A stretch of DNA of 64,000 bases, from assembly GCA_964497615.1 (NCBI GenBank), contig CAZCEC010000031.1, positions 1 to 64,000 of the forward strand. The letters are read 5' to 3'. Origin of the DNA: CAZCEC01 sp964497615 (GTDB lineage: Bacteria; Chloroflexota; Anaerolineae; Anaerolineales; UBA6663). The position numbers were made by a program, and so were the translations under genes. Under the pieces are notes generated by a model. It saw nothing but the letters and a program-made list of their open reading frames with translations, was not told where the DNA came from and did not search any database. This document shows, one piece after another, positions 1-9,900 of this stretch; the stretch's first letter is position 1, and each line of letters begins with the position of its first letter.

Positions 1-1332
1 ACCGAGACCTACAAGGGCTACCGCTTCGACATCGGCGGGCACCGCTTCTTCACCAAGATTGGCGAGGTGGAGGCGTTTTGGCGCAGCCTGCTGGACGTGG
101 ACTTCCTCACGCGTCCGCGCACCTCGCGTATTTTCTACGAAGGCAGGTTCTTCGACTACCCGCTGAAAGCCATGAACGCGCTCCGCAACCTGGGGCTGTG
201 GACCAGCGCCGAGGTCGTGCTCAGCTATCTTCAGTCGCAATTTGCCCCTTACCCGCGCGAGGACACGTTTGAGGAGTGGGTATCCAACCGGTTCGGCAAG
301 AAGCTGTACCGTATCTTCTTCAAGACCTACACCGAGAAAGTGTGGGGCATCCCGTGCTCCGAGATCCGCGCCGAGTGGGCGGCGCAGCGCATCCAGGGGC
401 TGTCGCTGCCGGTGGCGGTGTGGAATGCCATCTTCGGCCCGCGCGGCGGCAAGGACGTGGTCAAGACCTTGATCGAGTCATTTCAGTACCCGCGGCTGGG
501 GCCAGGCCAGATGTGGGAGGCGGCGGCGAGCTTCGTGCAGGCCAATGGCGGTGCGGTCCGGCTGGAGACCGATGTGGTGGCAGTGCGCCACGCCGAGGGG
601 CGCGTTACGGAGGTGGTCACGCGCCCGGCGGATGGCGGGCCGGGTGAAAGTGTCAGGGCCGAAGCCTTTGTCTCCACCATGCCGATCTCAGAACTAATCC
701 GAAAGCTCGACCCGCCCGCGCCGCCGGACGTGCAGGCCGCCGCGGATGGGCTGACCTACCGCGACTTCATCTCCGTCATCCTGATCGTGCGCCAGCCGGA
801 CCTGTTTCCGGACAATTGGATCTATATCCACTCGCCCGAAGTGCGGGTGGGGCGCGTGCAGAACTTCAAGAACTGGAGCCCGGACATGGTGCCTGACTCG
901 GCCACCTCCGCCCTGGGGCTGGAATACTTCTGCACCGAGGGCGACGATCTGTGGCGCATGAGCGACGCCGACTTGATCACGCTGGGCACGCGCGAGATGG
1001 ACGCGATCGGGTTGGTGCGGGTGGCCGACATCGTGGACGGCACGGTCGTCCGCCAATTAAAGGCTTACCCCGTGTATAACGGAACGTATGCGGGCTATCT
1101 CGACGCGATTAGGCGCTACCTGGAGGGCTTTGCTAACCTCCAGACGGTGGGGCGCAACGGGCTGCACAAGTACAACAACCAGGACCACTCAATGCTGACG
1201 GCGATGCTGGCGGTGCGCAACCTGCTGGGCGAACGCCACGACGTGTGGAACGTCAACACCGAGCGCTCCTACCACGAAGAGGTGCGCATCCCGCACGATG
1301 CATTGTCGTCGGATGAGGCCGGTGTGGCTTGA
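1..1332 (+). CDS. NAD(P)/FAD-dependent oxidoreductase, amine-oxidase/UDP-galactopyranose-mutase-like (5' partial)
   Basis: The left edge of the window cuts this gene; the frame is open from base 1, so the N-terminal FAD dinucleotide-binding loop is missing. The visible part begins with a GGHRFFTK segment and continues with a WGIPCSEIRAEWAAQRI segment, both typical of the protoporphyrinogen-oxidase/UDP-galactopyranose-mutase-like flavoproteins found in surface-polysaccharide loci. The C-terminal YNNQDHSM and NTERSYHEE stretches are the usual end of this family. It is probably a cytosolic FAD enzyme acting on a sugar or isoprenoid intermediate; the substrate cannot be read from sequence. The next gene starts 27 bases downstream, but an extended -10 promoter lies in that gap, so the two may be transcribed separately. 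Confidence 0.85.
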   Translation, partial: TETYKGYRFDIGGHRFFTKIGEVEAFWRSLLDVDFLTRPRTSRIFYEGRFFDYPLKAMNALRNLGLWTSAEVVLSYLQSQFAPYPREDTFEEWVSNRFGKKLYRIFFKTYTEKVWGIPCSEIRAEWAAQRIQGLSLPVAVWNAIFGPRGGKDVVKTLIESFQYPRLGPGQMWEAAASFVQANGGAVRLETDVVAVRHAEGRVTEVVTRPADGGPGESVRAEAFVSTMPISELIRKLDPPAPPDVQAAADGLTYRDFISVILIVRQPDLFPDNWIYIHSPEVRVGRVQNFKNWSPDMVPDSATSALGLEYFCTEGDDLWRMSDADLITLGTREMDAIGLVRVADIVDGTVVRQLKAYPVYNGTYAGYLDAIRRYLEGFANLQTVGRNGLHKYNNQDHSMLTAMLAVRNLLGERHDVWNVNTERSYHEEVRIPHDALSSDEAGVA

Positions 1333-1338
1333 TATAAT
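1330..1338 (+). promoter_or_regulatory. Extended -10 promoter element upstream of the flippase-like gene
   Basis: TGATATAAT is a TGN extension plus a perfect -10 hexamer (TATAAT at 1333-1338). It overlaps the stop codon of the preceding gene and lies 21 bases before the next ATG. No good -35 is present at normal spacing, which is usual for extended -10 promoters. Confidence 0.5.
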
Positions 1339-1359
1339 GCGCCCCAATGGAAAGTCTGC

Positions 1360-2379
1360 ATGCGTAGAGCCATCCAACTGATCCTGGGCGTCGTCATCAG
1401 CCTGTTGGCGCTGGCCCTGGCCTTCTACGACACGGACCCGGCCCAGCTTGTGGCGGCGCTCCGGGAGGCCAATTACCCCTACCTCGCGCCCGGTCTGGCG
1501 CTGGTGTGGCTGGGGCTGTACCTGCGGGCGGCGAGCTGGCGCGCCATCCTGGGCGGCGGCGTGCCCTACCGGCGGGTGTTCGATGCGATGAATGAGGGCT
1601 ATCTGCTCAACAACCTGCTGCCCTTCCGGCTGGGCGAGTTTGGGCGGGCCTATCTCATCAGCCGCGGCACCCGGCTGGCTGCCATGCAGGCGCTGTCGTC
1701 GGTGGTGGTCGAGCGCGTGATTGACCTGCTGATGGCGGTGGTGCTGTTGCTGGCCTTCCTGCCATTCGTGGCCGCCGTGGCCTGGGCCGGCCAACTTACG
1801 TCGGCGTCGGTGCTGATGGGCTTCATCGCGCTGGTGGTGCTGGTCATCGTATCGCGCCATCAGGCGACGCTGGCCGGCTGGGCGCGGGCCGTGCTGGAAC
1901 GGGTGCGCATTCGCTGGCTGCATCCGGACCGCTGGGTGGCGCGCTTCGAGGCGCTGCTGGCGGGCCTGTCGGTGTTCCAGGACCCGCGCCGGGCATTCGC
2001 CGCGGCCGCGTGGTCGTTGTTGGCGTGGATCGCGGCCGGGTTCGGCACGTGGTTCATGCTGCTGGCTTTTCTGCCCGCTGCCTCAATCCCGATGGCCTTT
2101 ATCGTGCTGACCGTGGTGGCCCTGGGCGCGGCGGTGCCCTCGGCGCCCGGCGCGGCGGGTGTGTTTGAGCTGGCGGTGGTCTATGTGCTCGGCTTCTTTG
2201 ATGTGCCGCGGGAACAGGCCCTGAGCTTTGGCCTGACCCTTCACCTTCTGCAGATCGCGCTGACGGCCGTTTTGGGCGGGCTGGCCCTGGCCCGCGAAGG
2301 CGAGACCGTGGCGCACTTGGCGCGGTCCGCGCAGGCGCTGGTGGCGCGCGCCGAGCGGCCAGCCGCGCCGCCTGCCTGA
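1360..2379 (+). CDS. Lysylphosphatidylglycerol synthase TM-region/UPF0104 flippase-like membrane protein
   Basis: This 339-residue integral membrane protein has about seven to eight hydrophobic segments. It shows the features of the LPG_synthase_TM (UPF0104) family: an early YLRAASWRAIL segment, a LLPFRLGEFGRAYLI segment, and a late PSAPGAAGVFELAVVYVLGFF segment broken by loop glycines. Family members translocate or transfer lipid-linked groups, and stand-alone copies in glycan loci are thought to act as flippases. Its position between an FAD oxidoreductase and a GT4 glycosyltransferase supports a role in surface glycan or glycolipid export. The ATG at 1360 gives a start just after the first transmembrane-ready residues. 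There is no soluble LPG-synthase domain, so lysyl transfer is unlikely. Confidence 0.85.
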   Translation: MRRAIQLILGVVISLLALALAFYDTDPAQLVAALREANYPYLAPGLALVWLGLYLRAASWRAILGGGVPYRRVFDAMNEGYLLNNLLPFRLGEFGRAYLISRGTRLAAMQALSSVVVERVIDLLMAVVLLLAFLPFVAAVAWAGQLTSASVLMGFIALVVLVIVSRHQATLAGWARAVLERVRIRWLHPDRWVARFEALLAGLSVFQDPRRAFAAAAWSLLAWIAAGFGTWFMLLAFLPAASIPMAFIVLTVVALGAAVPSAPGAAGVFELAVVYVLGFFDVPREQALSFGLTLHLLQIALTAVLGGLALAREGETVAHLARSAQALVARAERPAAPPA

Positions 2380-2394
2380 AGTGCCCCTGGCCCC

Positions 2395-3537
2395 ATGCGC
2401 ATCCTGGTCGCTCTCACCTACTACCGCCCGCACGTCTCGGGGCTGACGATCTACGTGGCGCGGCTGGCCCACGCCCTGGCGGCGCGCGGCCATACCGTCA
2501 CCGTGCTCACCTCGCAGTACGACCGGGCGCTGCCTCGGCGCGAGCTACAGGACGGGGTCACGGTGCTGCGCGTGCCGGTGGCGGTGCGCGTGTCCAAGGG
2601 CGTCATCATGCCCACCATTGGCTGGGAGGCCACCCGCCTGGTGCCCCAGCACGATGTGCTCAGCCTGCACCTGCCGCAGCTCGACGCGACCGGCATAGCG
2701 GTGCGGGGACGGCTGTGGCGGCGGCCCGTCATCGCCACCTATCACTCCGATCTGCTGCTGCCGCCGTCGCTCATCAACCGCGCGGCGCAGTTCGCGTCCG
2801 ACCTGGGCAATGACCTGGTGGCCGGGCTGGCCCACCGGCTGGTGGCCTACACCGATGACTTTGCCCGCCACTCGCGCTACCTCTCGAAGTATCTGCCCAA
2901 GGTCACCGTCATCCCGCCGCCGGTGGAAATGCCCATCCCCGCGCCGGAGGCCGTGGCCGCGTTCCGGCAGCAGCACCACCTGACAGGCGGCCCCATCATT
3001 GGGCTGGCCAGCCGGCTGGCCGCGGAGAAGGGGATTGAGTATCTGGTGGAGGCGTTGCCGCGCCTGCTGGAGCGTTACCCCCAGACGCGCGTGCTGCACG
3101 CCGGCCCGCGCGAGGCCATTGGCGAGGCCGCCTACATGGAACGGCTGGAGCGCCTGATCGACCCGCACCGGGAGCGCTTCACCTTCGTGGGCACGCTCAA
3201 TCCGGTGCAGATGGCGGTCTTCTTCAGCGTGTGCGACGTGCATGTGCTGCCCAGCATCAACAACACGGAGACGTTTGGACTGGTGCAGGTGGAGGCGGCG
3301 CTGTGCGGCACGCCCACCGTCGCCAGCGCGCTGCCGGGGGTGCGCGTGCCCACGCAACTGACGGGCATGGGGCGCACTGCGCCGCCGCGCGACCCCGCCG
3401 CCCTGGCTGAGGCCATCCTGGACGTGCTCGATCATCGCGAACAATACGTCAAACCGCGCGGCCCCATCGCGGAGATGTTCGCGCCGGACACTACCGCCGC
3501 GCGGTATGAAGAGCTGTTCAATGGACTACTCCGCTGA
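2395..3537 (+). CDS. GT4-family glycosyltransferase
   Basis: This 380-residue protein has the two-Rossmann GT-B architecture of retaining family 4 transferases. The N-terminus (MRILVALTYYRPHVSGLTIY) holds the acceptor-side glycine loop. The C-terminal half has GLASRLAAEKGIEYLVEALP and ends with an NNTETFGLVQVEAALCGTP segment, which contains the E-x7-E donor-nucleotide motif. It should transfer a sugar from a nucleotide donor to a lipid or glycan acceptor at the inner face of the membrane; donor and acceptor are unknown. It starts 15 bases after the flippase-like gene, and its 3' end overlaps the next gene, consistent with one operon. Confidence 0.9.
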   Translation: MRILVALTYYRPHVSGLTIYVARLAHALAARGHTVTVLTSQYDRALPRRELQDGVTVLRVPVAVRVSKGVIMPTIGWEATRLVPQHDVLSLHLPQLDATGIAVRGRLWRRPVIATYHSDLLLPPSLINRAAQFASDLGNDLVAGLAHRLVAYTDDFARHSRYLSKYLPKVTVIPPPVEMPIPAPEAVAAFRQQHHLTGGPIIGLASRLAAEKGIEYLVEALPRLLERYPQTRVLHAGPREAIGEAAYMERLERLIDPHRERFTFVGTLNPVQMAVFFSVCDVHVLPSINNTETFGLVQVEAALCGTPTVASALPGVRVPTQLTGMGRTAPPRDPAALAEAILDVLDHREQYVKPRGPIAEMFAPDTTAARYEELFNGLLR

Positions 3538-4333
3538 TCTGCTCTCCCGCCACCTGCAAGACCTGCCCGCCTTCCGCGGCCTGCTGCGAGCGGTGGAGGC
3601 GCGCTTCTACCAGGACATCGAGCTGCCGGAGCCGGTGCTGGACCTGGGCAGCGGCGACGCGCACTTTGCCTCGGTGGCCTTTTCCCGCCCTTTGGCGGTG
3701 GGCGTAGACCCGTGGACCCCGCCCCTGCGCGAGGCGCGCCGGCTGCGGCCCAAGGTTTATGACGGGCTGGTGCAGGCCGAAGGCGCGCGGCTGCCGTTCG
3801 ACACTGGGCACTTTGCCAGCGGCATGAGCAACTCGGTGCTGGAACACATCCCGGACCTGGACCCAGTGTTGAGGGAAGTGGCGCGGGTGCTGCGGCCGGG
3901 CGCGCCTTTCGTGTTCTGTGTGCCGAGCGATTACTTTCTGGCGTTCCTTTCGGTGTCAGGCGGGCTGCGGCGGGTGGGGCTGCGCGGGCTGGCGGGGCGG
4001 TACGAGGCGTTCTTCAACCGCATCTCCCGCCACCACCACTGCGACGGCCCGGAGACTTGGCGGGCGCGGCTGAGCGCGGCGGGACTGCAATTGGAGCGGC
4101 ACTGGTATTACTTCTCGCCGGCCGCCCTGCGGGCGTTGGAGTGGGGCCACTACTTTGGCCTGCCGGCCGCGGTGGCCCACGCTCTGACGGGGCGCTGGGT
4201 GCTGGTGCGGCACCCCGCCAACCTGGCGGTGACCGACTGGTTATTGCGGCGGTACTACGCCGAGCCGCTGCCCGAGCGCGGCGCCTATTTGTTCTGCATT
4301 GCGCGCAAAATTCATGCCGGGCGTGTAGAATAG
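3521..4333 (+). CDS. Class I SAM-dependent methyltransferase
   Basis: This protein of about 270 residues carries the methyltransferase motifs. Motif I is VLDLGSGDAHFASVAF, followed by an acidic GVDPW loop, a SNSVLEHIPDLDPVLREVARVLRPGAPF block (motifs II/III), and a C-terminal part rich in aromatics. The ATG at 3521 is preferred; another in-frame ATG lies 15 bases upstream at 3506. Either start overlaps the end of the glycosyltransferase gene, implying translational coupling. The likely role is methylation of a glycan or lipid intermediate in this locus, inferred from neighbours only. A TAGAAT hexamer inside its last codons (4326-4331) could be a -10 for the next gene. Confidence 0.85.
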   Translation: MDYSADLLSRHLQDLPAFRGLLRAVEARFYQDIELPEPVLDLGSGDAHFASVAFSRPLAVGVDPWTPPLREARRLRPKVYDGLVQAEGARLPFDTGHFASGMSNSVLEHIPDLDPVLREVARVLRPGAPFVFCVPSDYFLAFLSVSGGLRRVGLRGLAGRYEAFFNRISRHHHCDGPETWRARLSAAGLQLERHWYYFSPAALRALEWGHYFGLPAAVAHALTGRWVLVRHPANLAVTDWLLRRYYAEPLPERGAYLFCIARKIHAGRVE

Positions 4334-4367
4334 CTCCGGGCCCGCGCCACGCGTCCCGCACCCAGCT

Positions 4368-6707
4368 ATGGATCAGACCCCTTCCGTGCTTGACTGGCTC
4401 AAGTTCAAGCTCAGCCAGCCGCGTAATCAGCGGATTCTTCGGTTTGGGCTGGCGAGTCTGGCGGCCGTTCTGGGCGGCGGGCAATTGCTGGCGGGCGGCG
4501 GGCAGGCGGTGGGCGCGTTCGTCTTCCTGGGGCTGGCCGTGGGGCTGGGGTTCTGGGGCCTTTCGGTGCGGGGGGAGGCCGTATCCGGGGAGCATTTGCC
4601 GGAACTCAGCCTTGCGCCCACGCTCCGCGCCGCTCCGGAAACCGACGAAGCGCGGGCGGCCGCCCTGGCGTTGAGCCGCGCCACCCTGCGGCGCGTGTTC
4701 GCCGCTGCGCGGCTGCCCTCGGCGCTGGTGCTGGCGGTGTCGGGCCAGGGGCTGCTCTACTATGCGCCGCAGCGGGCGGCCATGGGCGTGGCGCTGCTGG
4801 CGCTGGGCGCGTTGATGTTCGTGATCGTGGTCTTCTATGACCGGCAGTTGGGCGCGCCGCGCGCGGCCCCGGCGGCCGTGGATAGCCGGCTCAGTTTCCG
4901 CTGGTGGCTGATTGGGCTGGCGGCGGTGGCGGGCGCGCTGGGGTTCTTTGGCGCGGGCGGCAATGAGTTTCGCTGGGGCGGGGTGGCGGCCTGGGTGGTG
5001 AGCGTGGCGGCGTGGCTGGCTGCGGTGTGGGAGACCTCCACCCCGTTGGCCGAGAGCGCGCGGCGCGTGCAGGCCCAGATCGCCGGCTGGCTGAAGCCGG
5101 AAGGGCTCACCGTGCGGCTGTCGTGGGCGTTCCTGCTCTTCCTGGCGGTGCTGGCGGTGGGCGCGTACTTCCGATTCGCCCGGTTGGATGCCATCCCGCC
5201 CGAGATGACGTCGGACCACGTCGAGAAGCTGTTCGATGTGAACGATCTGCTCAACGGGCGGCACTGGGTCTTCTTCGAGCGCAATACCGGGCGCGAGCCG
5301 CTGCAATTCTATTTTGCCGCGCTGCTGATTGAGTGGTTCAACACCGGGATCACGCACCTCACGCTCAAGCTCACCGGCGCCATCGCGGGCCTGCTGCTGC
5401 TGCCGACCATGTTCTTCCTGGGCCGTGAGCTGGAGGATCGGTCTTTCGGCTATATCGCCATGCTGCTGGCGGGGGTGAGCTTTTGGGCAACAGCCATCAG
5501 CCGGGTGGGATTGCGCTTCCCGCTGACGCCTCTGTTCGTGGCACCGGTGCTGCTGTTCCTGTTGCGCGGGGTGCGGCGGGGCAGCCGCAACGACTTTCTG
5601 TTGGCGGGGCTGTTCCTGGGCGTGGGGCTGTATGGCTACAGCACCATCCGCATGGCGCCGTTCCTCGTGCTGGCGGCGGTGGCCTGGTTTGCGCTGTGGC
5701 CGCAGCCTGGCGCGGCCCGCCGGCACCTGCTGGCCAACACCATCCTGCTGTTCGCCACGACCTTCATCGTCTTCCTGCCGCTCTACAAGTACGCCACCGA
5801 GCCAGACAACATCTTCTGGTACCGGTCGTTTTCGCGGCTGGGGACCACTGAGCAGTCCATTGACGGGTCGCTCATCGCCATCTTCCTCAAGAACACCTGG
5901 AACGGCCTGCGCATGTTCAACTGGCTGGGCGACGATGTATGGGTGAACACGATCCCCGGCAAGCCCGCGCTGGACTTCATCAGCGGGGCGCTGTTTATAT
6001 TCGGCGGGACGTTCATGCTGCTGCGGCTCATCCTGCGCCGCGACCGGGTGGCGGGCCTGCTGCTGTTGGCGGTGCCCATCCTGCTGCTGCCGTCCATCCT
6101 GAGCTTTGCGTTTCCGGACGAGAACCCGTCGGTGGTGCGCGCGGGCGGAGCAATCCCGGTGGTGTTCCTCATCACCGCTTACCCGGTCTGGCTGTTGTAC
6201 AAGCATTGGAAAGAGGTGTGGGCGGCCGCGGGCGGGCGGCGGATGGCCCTGGCGGGGGTGAGTGTATTGCTGGCCAGCACCACCCTGGTCAACGCCAACC
6301 TGTATTTCAACACCTACCCCGCGCAATACATCGGCTCGGCACAGAACGCATCGGAGATCGGCGCGGTGGTGCACGACTTTGCTGAGTCGTTCGGGTCCTA
6401 TGACCGGGCCTGGATCTGCCTGCACCCGCACTGGGCCGATACCCGCGCCGTGGGCATCTATGCCGGGGACGTGGGCTGGGAGCAGGTGCTGCCCCCGGAC
6501 CGCCTGGGCGAACTGACCGCTGACCCGCGCGCGCTGCTGCTGATCTTGAATCCGCGCGGCAAGGAGTGCATCGCCGCCGCCCGCGCGATCTTCCCGACCG
6601 GGCTGCTGACGCAGGTCCACTCGGCCCGCAGCCCGGAAAAGGACTTTCTCTTGTACTACGTGCCAGGGACCGAGGATTTGGACGAGAGCACGCTGCCGTT
6701 TGAGTGA
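4368..6707 (+). CDS. GT39/ArnT-like polytopic membrane glycosyltransferase
   Basis: This 779-residue protein has an N-terminal cluster of hydrophobic segments (residues about 20-230) and then a PMT/ArnT-type core. After the first core helix comes FARLDAIPPEMTSDHVEKLF, where the acidic residues of the first extracytoplasmic loop are the usual catalytic site of GT-C enzymes. A GREPLQFYFAALL segment and many further helices follow, then a C-terminal soluble domain. Such enzymes use polyprenyl-phosphate sugars outside the membrane to glycosylate lipids or proteins. The next two genes encode related giant proteins. A run of GACGAAG-type heptamers begins exactly at its stop codon. Confidence 0.8.
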   Translation: MDQTPSVLDWLKFKLSQPRNQRILRFGLASLAAVLGGGQLLAGGGQAVGAFVFLGLAVGLGFWGLSVRGEAVSGEHLPELSLAPTLRAAPETDEARAAALALSRATLRRVFAAARLPSALVLAVSGQGLLYYAPQRAAMGVALLALGALMFVIVVFYDRQLGAPRAAPAAVDSRLSFRWWLIGLAAVAGALGFFGAGGNEFRWGGVAAWVVSVAAWLAAVWETSTPLAESARRVQAQIAGWLKPEGLTVRLSWAFLLFLAVLAVGAYFRFARLDAIPPEMTSDHVEKLFDVNDLLNGRHWVFFERNTGREPLQFYFAALLIEWFNTGITHLTLKLTGAIAGLLLLPTMFFLGRELEDRSFGYIAMLLAGVSFWATAISRVGLRFPLTPLFVAPVLLFLLRGVRRGSRNDFLLAGLFLGVGLYGYSTIRMAPFLVLAAVAWFALWPQPGAARRHLLANTILLFATTFIVFLPLYKYATEPDNIFWYRSFSRLGTTEQSIDGSLIAIFLKNTWNGLRMFNWLGDDVWVNTIPGKPALDFISGALFIFGGTFMLLRLILRRDRVAGLLLLAVPILLLPSILSFAFPDENPSVVRAGGAIPVVFLITAYPVWLLYKHWKEVWAAAGGRRMALAGVSVLLASTTLVNANLYFNTYPAQYIGSAQNASEIGAVVHDFAESFGSYDRAWICLHPHWADTRAVGIYAGDVGWEQVLPPDRLGELTADPRALLLILNPRGKECIAAARAIFPTGLLTQVHSARSPEKDFLLYYVPGTEDLDESTLPFE

Positions 6708-6950
6708 AGACGAAGGACGAAAGACGAAGGACGAAGCCAGCGGAGGGCTGAGCAAGTAAAGGTGTATGACGCCTGAGGATGAACGACTGTCGCCGGGAGT
6801 GACCGGCGAAGATCATATCGACGCCGCCGGCAATGCCCAGGGTGCTGCCGATAGTGCCGCGCCTTCCGAGGGTGACCCCGTCGCCGCAGGGGGCGCCTCC
6901 CTTGCGGCGTCCGCAGACGCATCATCGTCCTTCGTCCTTCGTCTTTCGTC
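6706..6950. repeat. Inverted pair of GACGAAG heptamer arrays (element A)
   Basis: Bases 6706-6736 are consecutive variants of GACGAAG/GACGAAA. Bases 6926-6950 are the same heptamers in reverse complement (CGTCCTT, CGTCTTT). They bracket the start and first 50 or so codons of the following gene. Those codons encode a low-complexity peptide that does not look like the rest of the protein. Further TCATCCTT heptamers continue to about 6987. Confidence 0.8.
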
Positions 6951-9900
6951 CGGCCTTTCATCCCTCTTGCGTCATCCTTCATCCTTTCTTCTCGACCTGC
7001 TCCTCATCGCCCTCATCGTCACCGGCGTGGTGTTCCGGTTTAGCTGGAACAACTGGAACGAGGATGCCTCCCTGCACCCAGACGAGTATGGGCTGACGGG
7101 CACGCTGACCCAACTGCGCATCCCCGAGAGCCTGGGCGATTATTTCAATACCCGCATCTCGCCCCTCAGCCCGTACCAGAAATACGACATTGATGGCAAC
7201 CCCATCTCGCCCAGCGCCGAGTTCCCCATGCCCGACAACCGCATGCGCTGGGGGCAGTGGCCGCTGACCATCATCCGCTTTGTGGCGGAGGCGACCGACA
7301 ACGCCGATTACGACAGCCTGCGGCTGATGGGCCGGCGGCTCTCCGCCGGGGCCGACGCCCTGGCGCTGCTGGCCATCCTGTGGATTGGCTGGCGCTTGTA
7401 CGGGCGGCGCGCAGGCCTGCTGGCCGCGGCGCTGAGCGCATTGGCCGTCATGCAGATCCAGCAGTCGCACTTCATGACGGCCGACAACTTCGGCACGCTG
7501 TTCGCCGCGCTGGCGATGGGGGCGGCGGTGATGATCGCGACCGAAAACCGACGAAGGACGGAGGACGAAGGACGAACGCTCGGCGACGACCGACGACCGA
7601 CTCCCACAGGGGACGTGCCTGCGACCGACGACCGTTCTGAAATAGTGGACGAAGGACGAACAACACAAAACGAAAATGATCCTTCGTCTTTCGTCTTTCG
7701 TCCTTCGTCCTGGTTGTGGTACGCCCTCTTCGGCGTCTTCTTCGGCATGGCGCTGGCCTCGCGCATCAACCTGGCCCCGCTGGCGGCGGAGGTGGTCGTG
7801 GCGGCCGTCATCGCCTATGCGCCTGCGTGGCAGTCGGCGCGCGAGGACCGGGGCCGGCTGGTGACGGATGCGCTGCTGCGGCTGTCGCTGGCCGGGGTGT
7901 TGACGGTGCTCACCTTCCGCGTGACGCACCCGATGGCGTTCCGCGCCAAGACCGGCGACACGACGATCCTGACCCTCCAGCCGAACAAGGAATGGCTCGA
8001 CAGCCTGGCCGTCGCCGCGGCTGAGTCCAGTGGCGAAGCGGGCGGCCCGCCCGGCGAACAGTGGACGGACCGCACGCCGCTGGTGTTCCCGTTCATCAAC
8101 ATGGTGGTATGGGGCATGGGGCTGCCGCTGGGACTGCTGGCGTGGGCGGGGTTGGCCTGGGCCGGGTGGCGCGCGGCGCGCTCCCCGGACGACTCGGTCT
8201 GGATGCAGCACGCCCTGCCCCTCACCTGGGCCGGCGGCTACTTCCTGTTCATGGGCACGCGCTGGGTCAAGTCCATCCGCTATTTCCTGCCGATCTACCC
8301 GTTCATGGCGCTGTTCGCGGCGTGGGCGGTGGTTGAGTTGTGGAGGCTGGGACAAGCCAGGGCACAGGGGCAAGCAACTCAAGGGACTCAAGGGACTGAA
8401 GGGACTCAAGGGACTCGAGGGACACAGGGGACTGAAGGAACCGAAGGGACTGTGGGGACTCAAGGGACTCAGGCGGCGCTTGGGCCTGGTCGCCCTGCTA
8501 GTCCTGGACGGAGTCCCCTGAGTCCCCTCTATCCCCCGAGGCCCCTGTATCGATGGGCCTCGGTCATTCTCGGCACCCTCGTCCTCCTCGGCACACTCCT
8601 GTGGGCCTACGGCTTCACCTCCATCTACCGCAACACCAACACGCGGGTGGCGGCGACGCGGTGGATGTTCGAGAACGTGCCCGCGCCGTACAACGTGGCG
8701 ATTGAGACGGCCGACGGCATCTACAACGAGCCGATCTCGGCCTCGCACGTGACGACCCTGGCCCAGGGCACGGACACCGTCATCGGCTTTACGCCGCGCG
8801 TGACGGGCACCGTGACCAGCTTCTTCGTGCCGCACGCCGCCAGCCCCTACAACCCGGAGCGCACCGGCGTGATGCGGGTGGTGCTGGCTGAGGACTTCGA
8901 GGGCCTGCGCCCGATGGCGGAGGCCGAGGTCACGGTGGGACCGGCGGGTGCGGACCCGCGCGGCGAGGCCGTCTCCGTGGCGCTGGGGCCGGCGCCGGTG
9001 GTGGGAGGCGTCACCTACTACCTGCGCGTGTCCACGGCCTCGGGCGGGCCGGTGGAGGTGACAGGGATCACCACCACCAACGAGAACTGGGACGAGGCGG
9101 TGCCGGTGCGGATGGATGGCCGCGATCCGTTTGGGGGGATGTATCGCGGCCTGACGATGGAGATGCACTGGCTGGACGACGAGAACAAGAAGCTGATGCT
9201 CCTGACCAACTTGGAGCAGGCCGATTACATCGTCATCCCCAGCCAGCGGCGGCTGTGGGCCAGCACCCGGATCCCCGCTACCTATCCGATGACGATTGCC
9301 TACTACCGCGCCCTGTTCGAGGGGCGGTTGGGCTTCGACCTGGTGGCGCAGTTCCAGTCGCCCTTCGTCATCGGCCCACTGCAAATCTCGTCCGAGGCGG
9401 CCACGCTGGCCTGGGGGCAGCCGCCCGCCAACCCGCCGCCCGGCCCGATCTTCCCCCTCAACGACCGGCTGCTGGCCGCCGAGGAAGCCTTCAGCGTCTA
9501 CGACCATGCGCCGGTGTGGGTCTTTAAGAAGCGCGCCGATTACAGCCAGGCCAATGCCGAGGCGATCCTGAACGCGGTGGACCTGGGTGCAGTGGTGAAC
9601 CAGGGCCCGCGCTCCGCCACAGACACGCCCACGTTATTACGCCTGCCCGCGGACCGGCTGGCGGCGCTGCGCGCGGGCGGCACCTGGTCGGAGATGTTTG
9701 ATTCTGACGGGCTTCTCAACCGCTTTCAGCCGCTGGGCGTGATCGCCTGGTATCTCACACTGCTGGTGCTGGGCTGGCTGGCGTTTCCCCTCACGTTCGT
9801 CGTGTTCGCGGGCCTGCCCGACCGGGGCTACCCGCTGGCGAAGACCCTGGCGCTGCTCGTCGTCACCTGGCTGGTGTGGATGGCCGGCAGCTACGAGGTG

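Noticed and set aside
4014..6755. 913-codon open frame on the minus strand
   Set aside because: It lies opposite the GT39-like membrane gene, is full of His/Gln/Arg repeats and has no recognisable motif; treated as a shadow.
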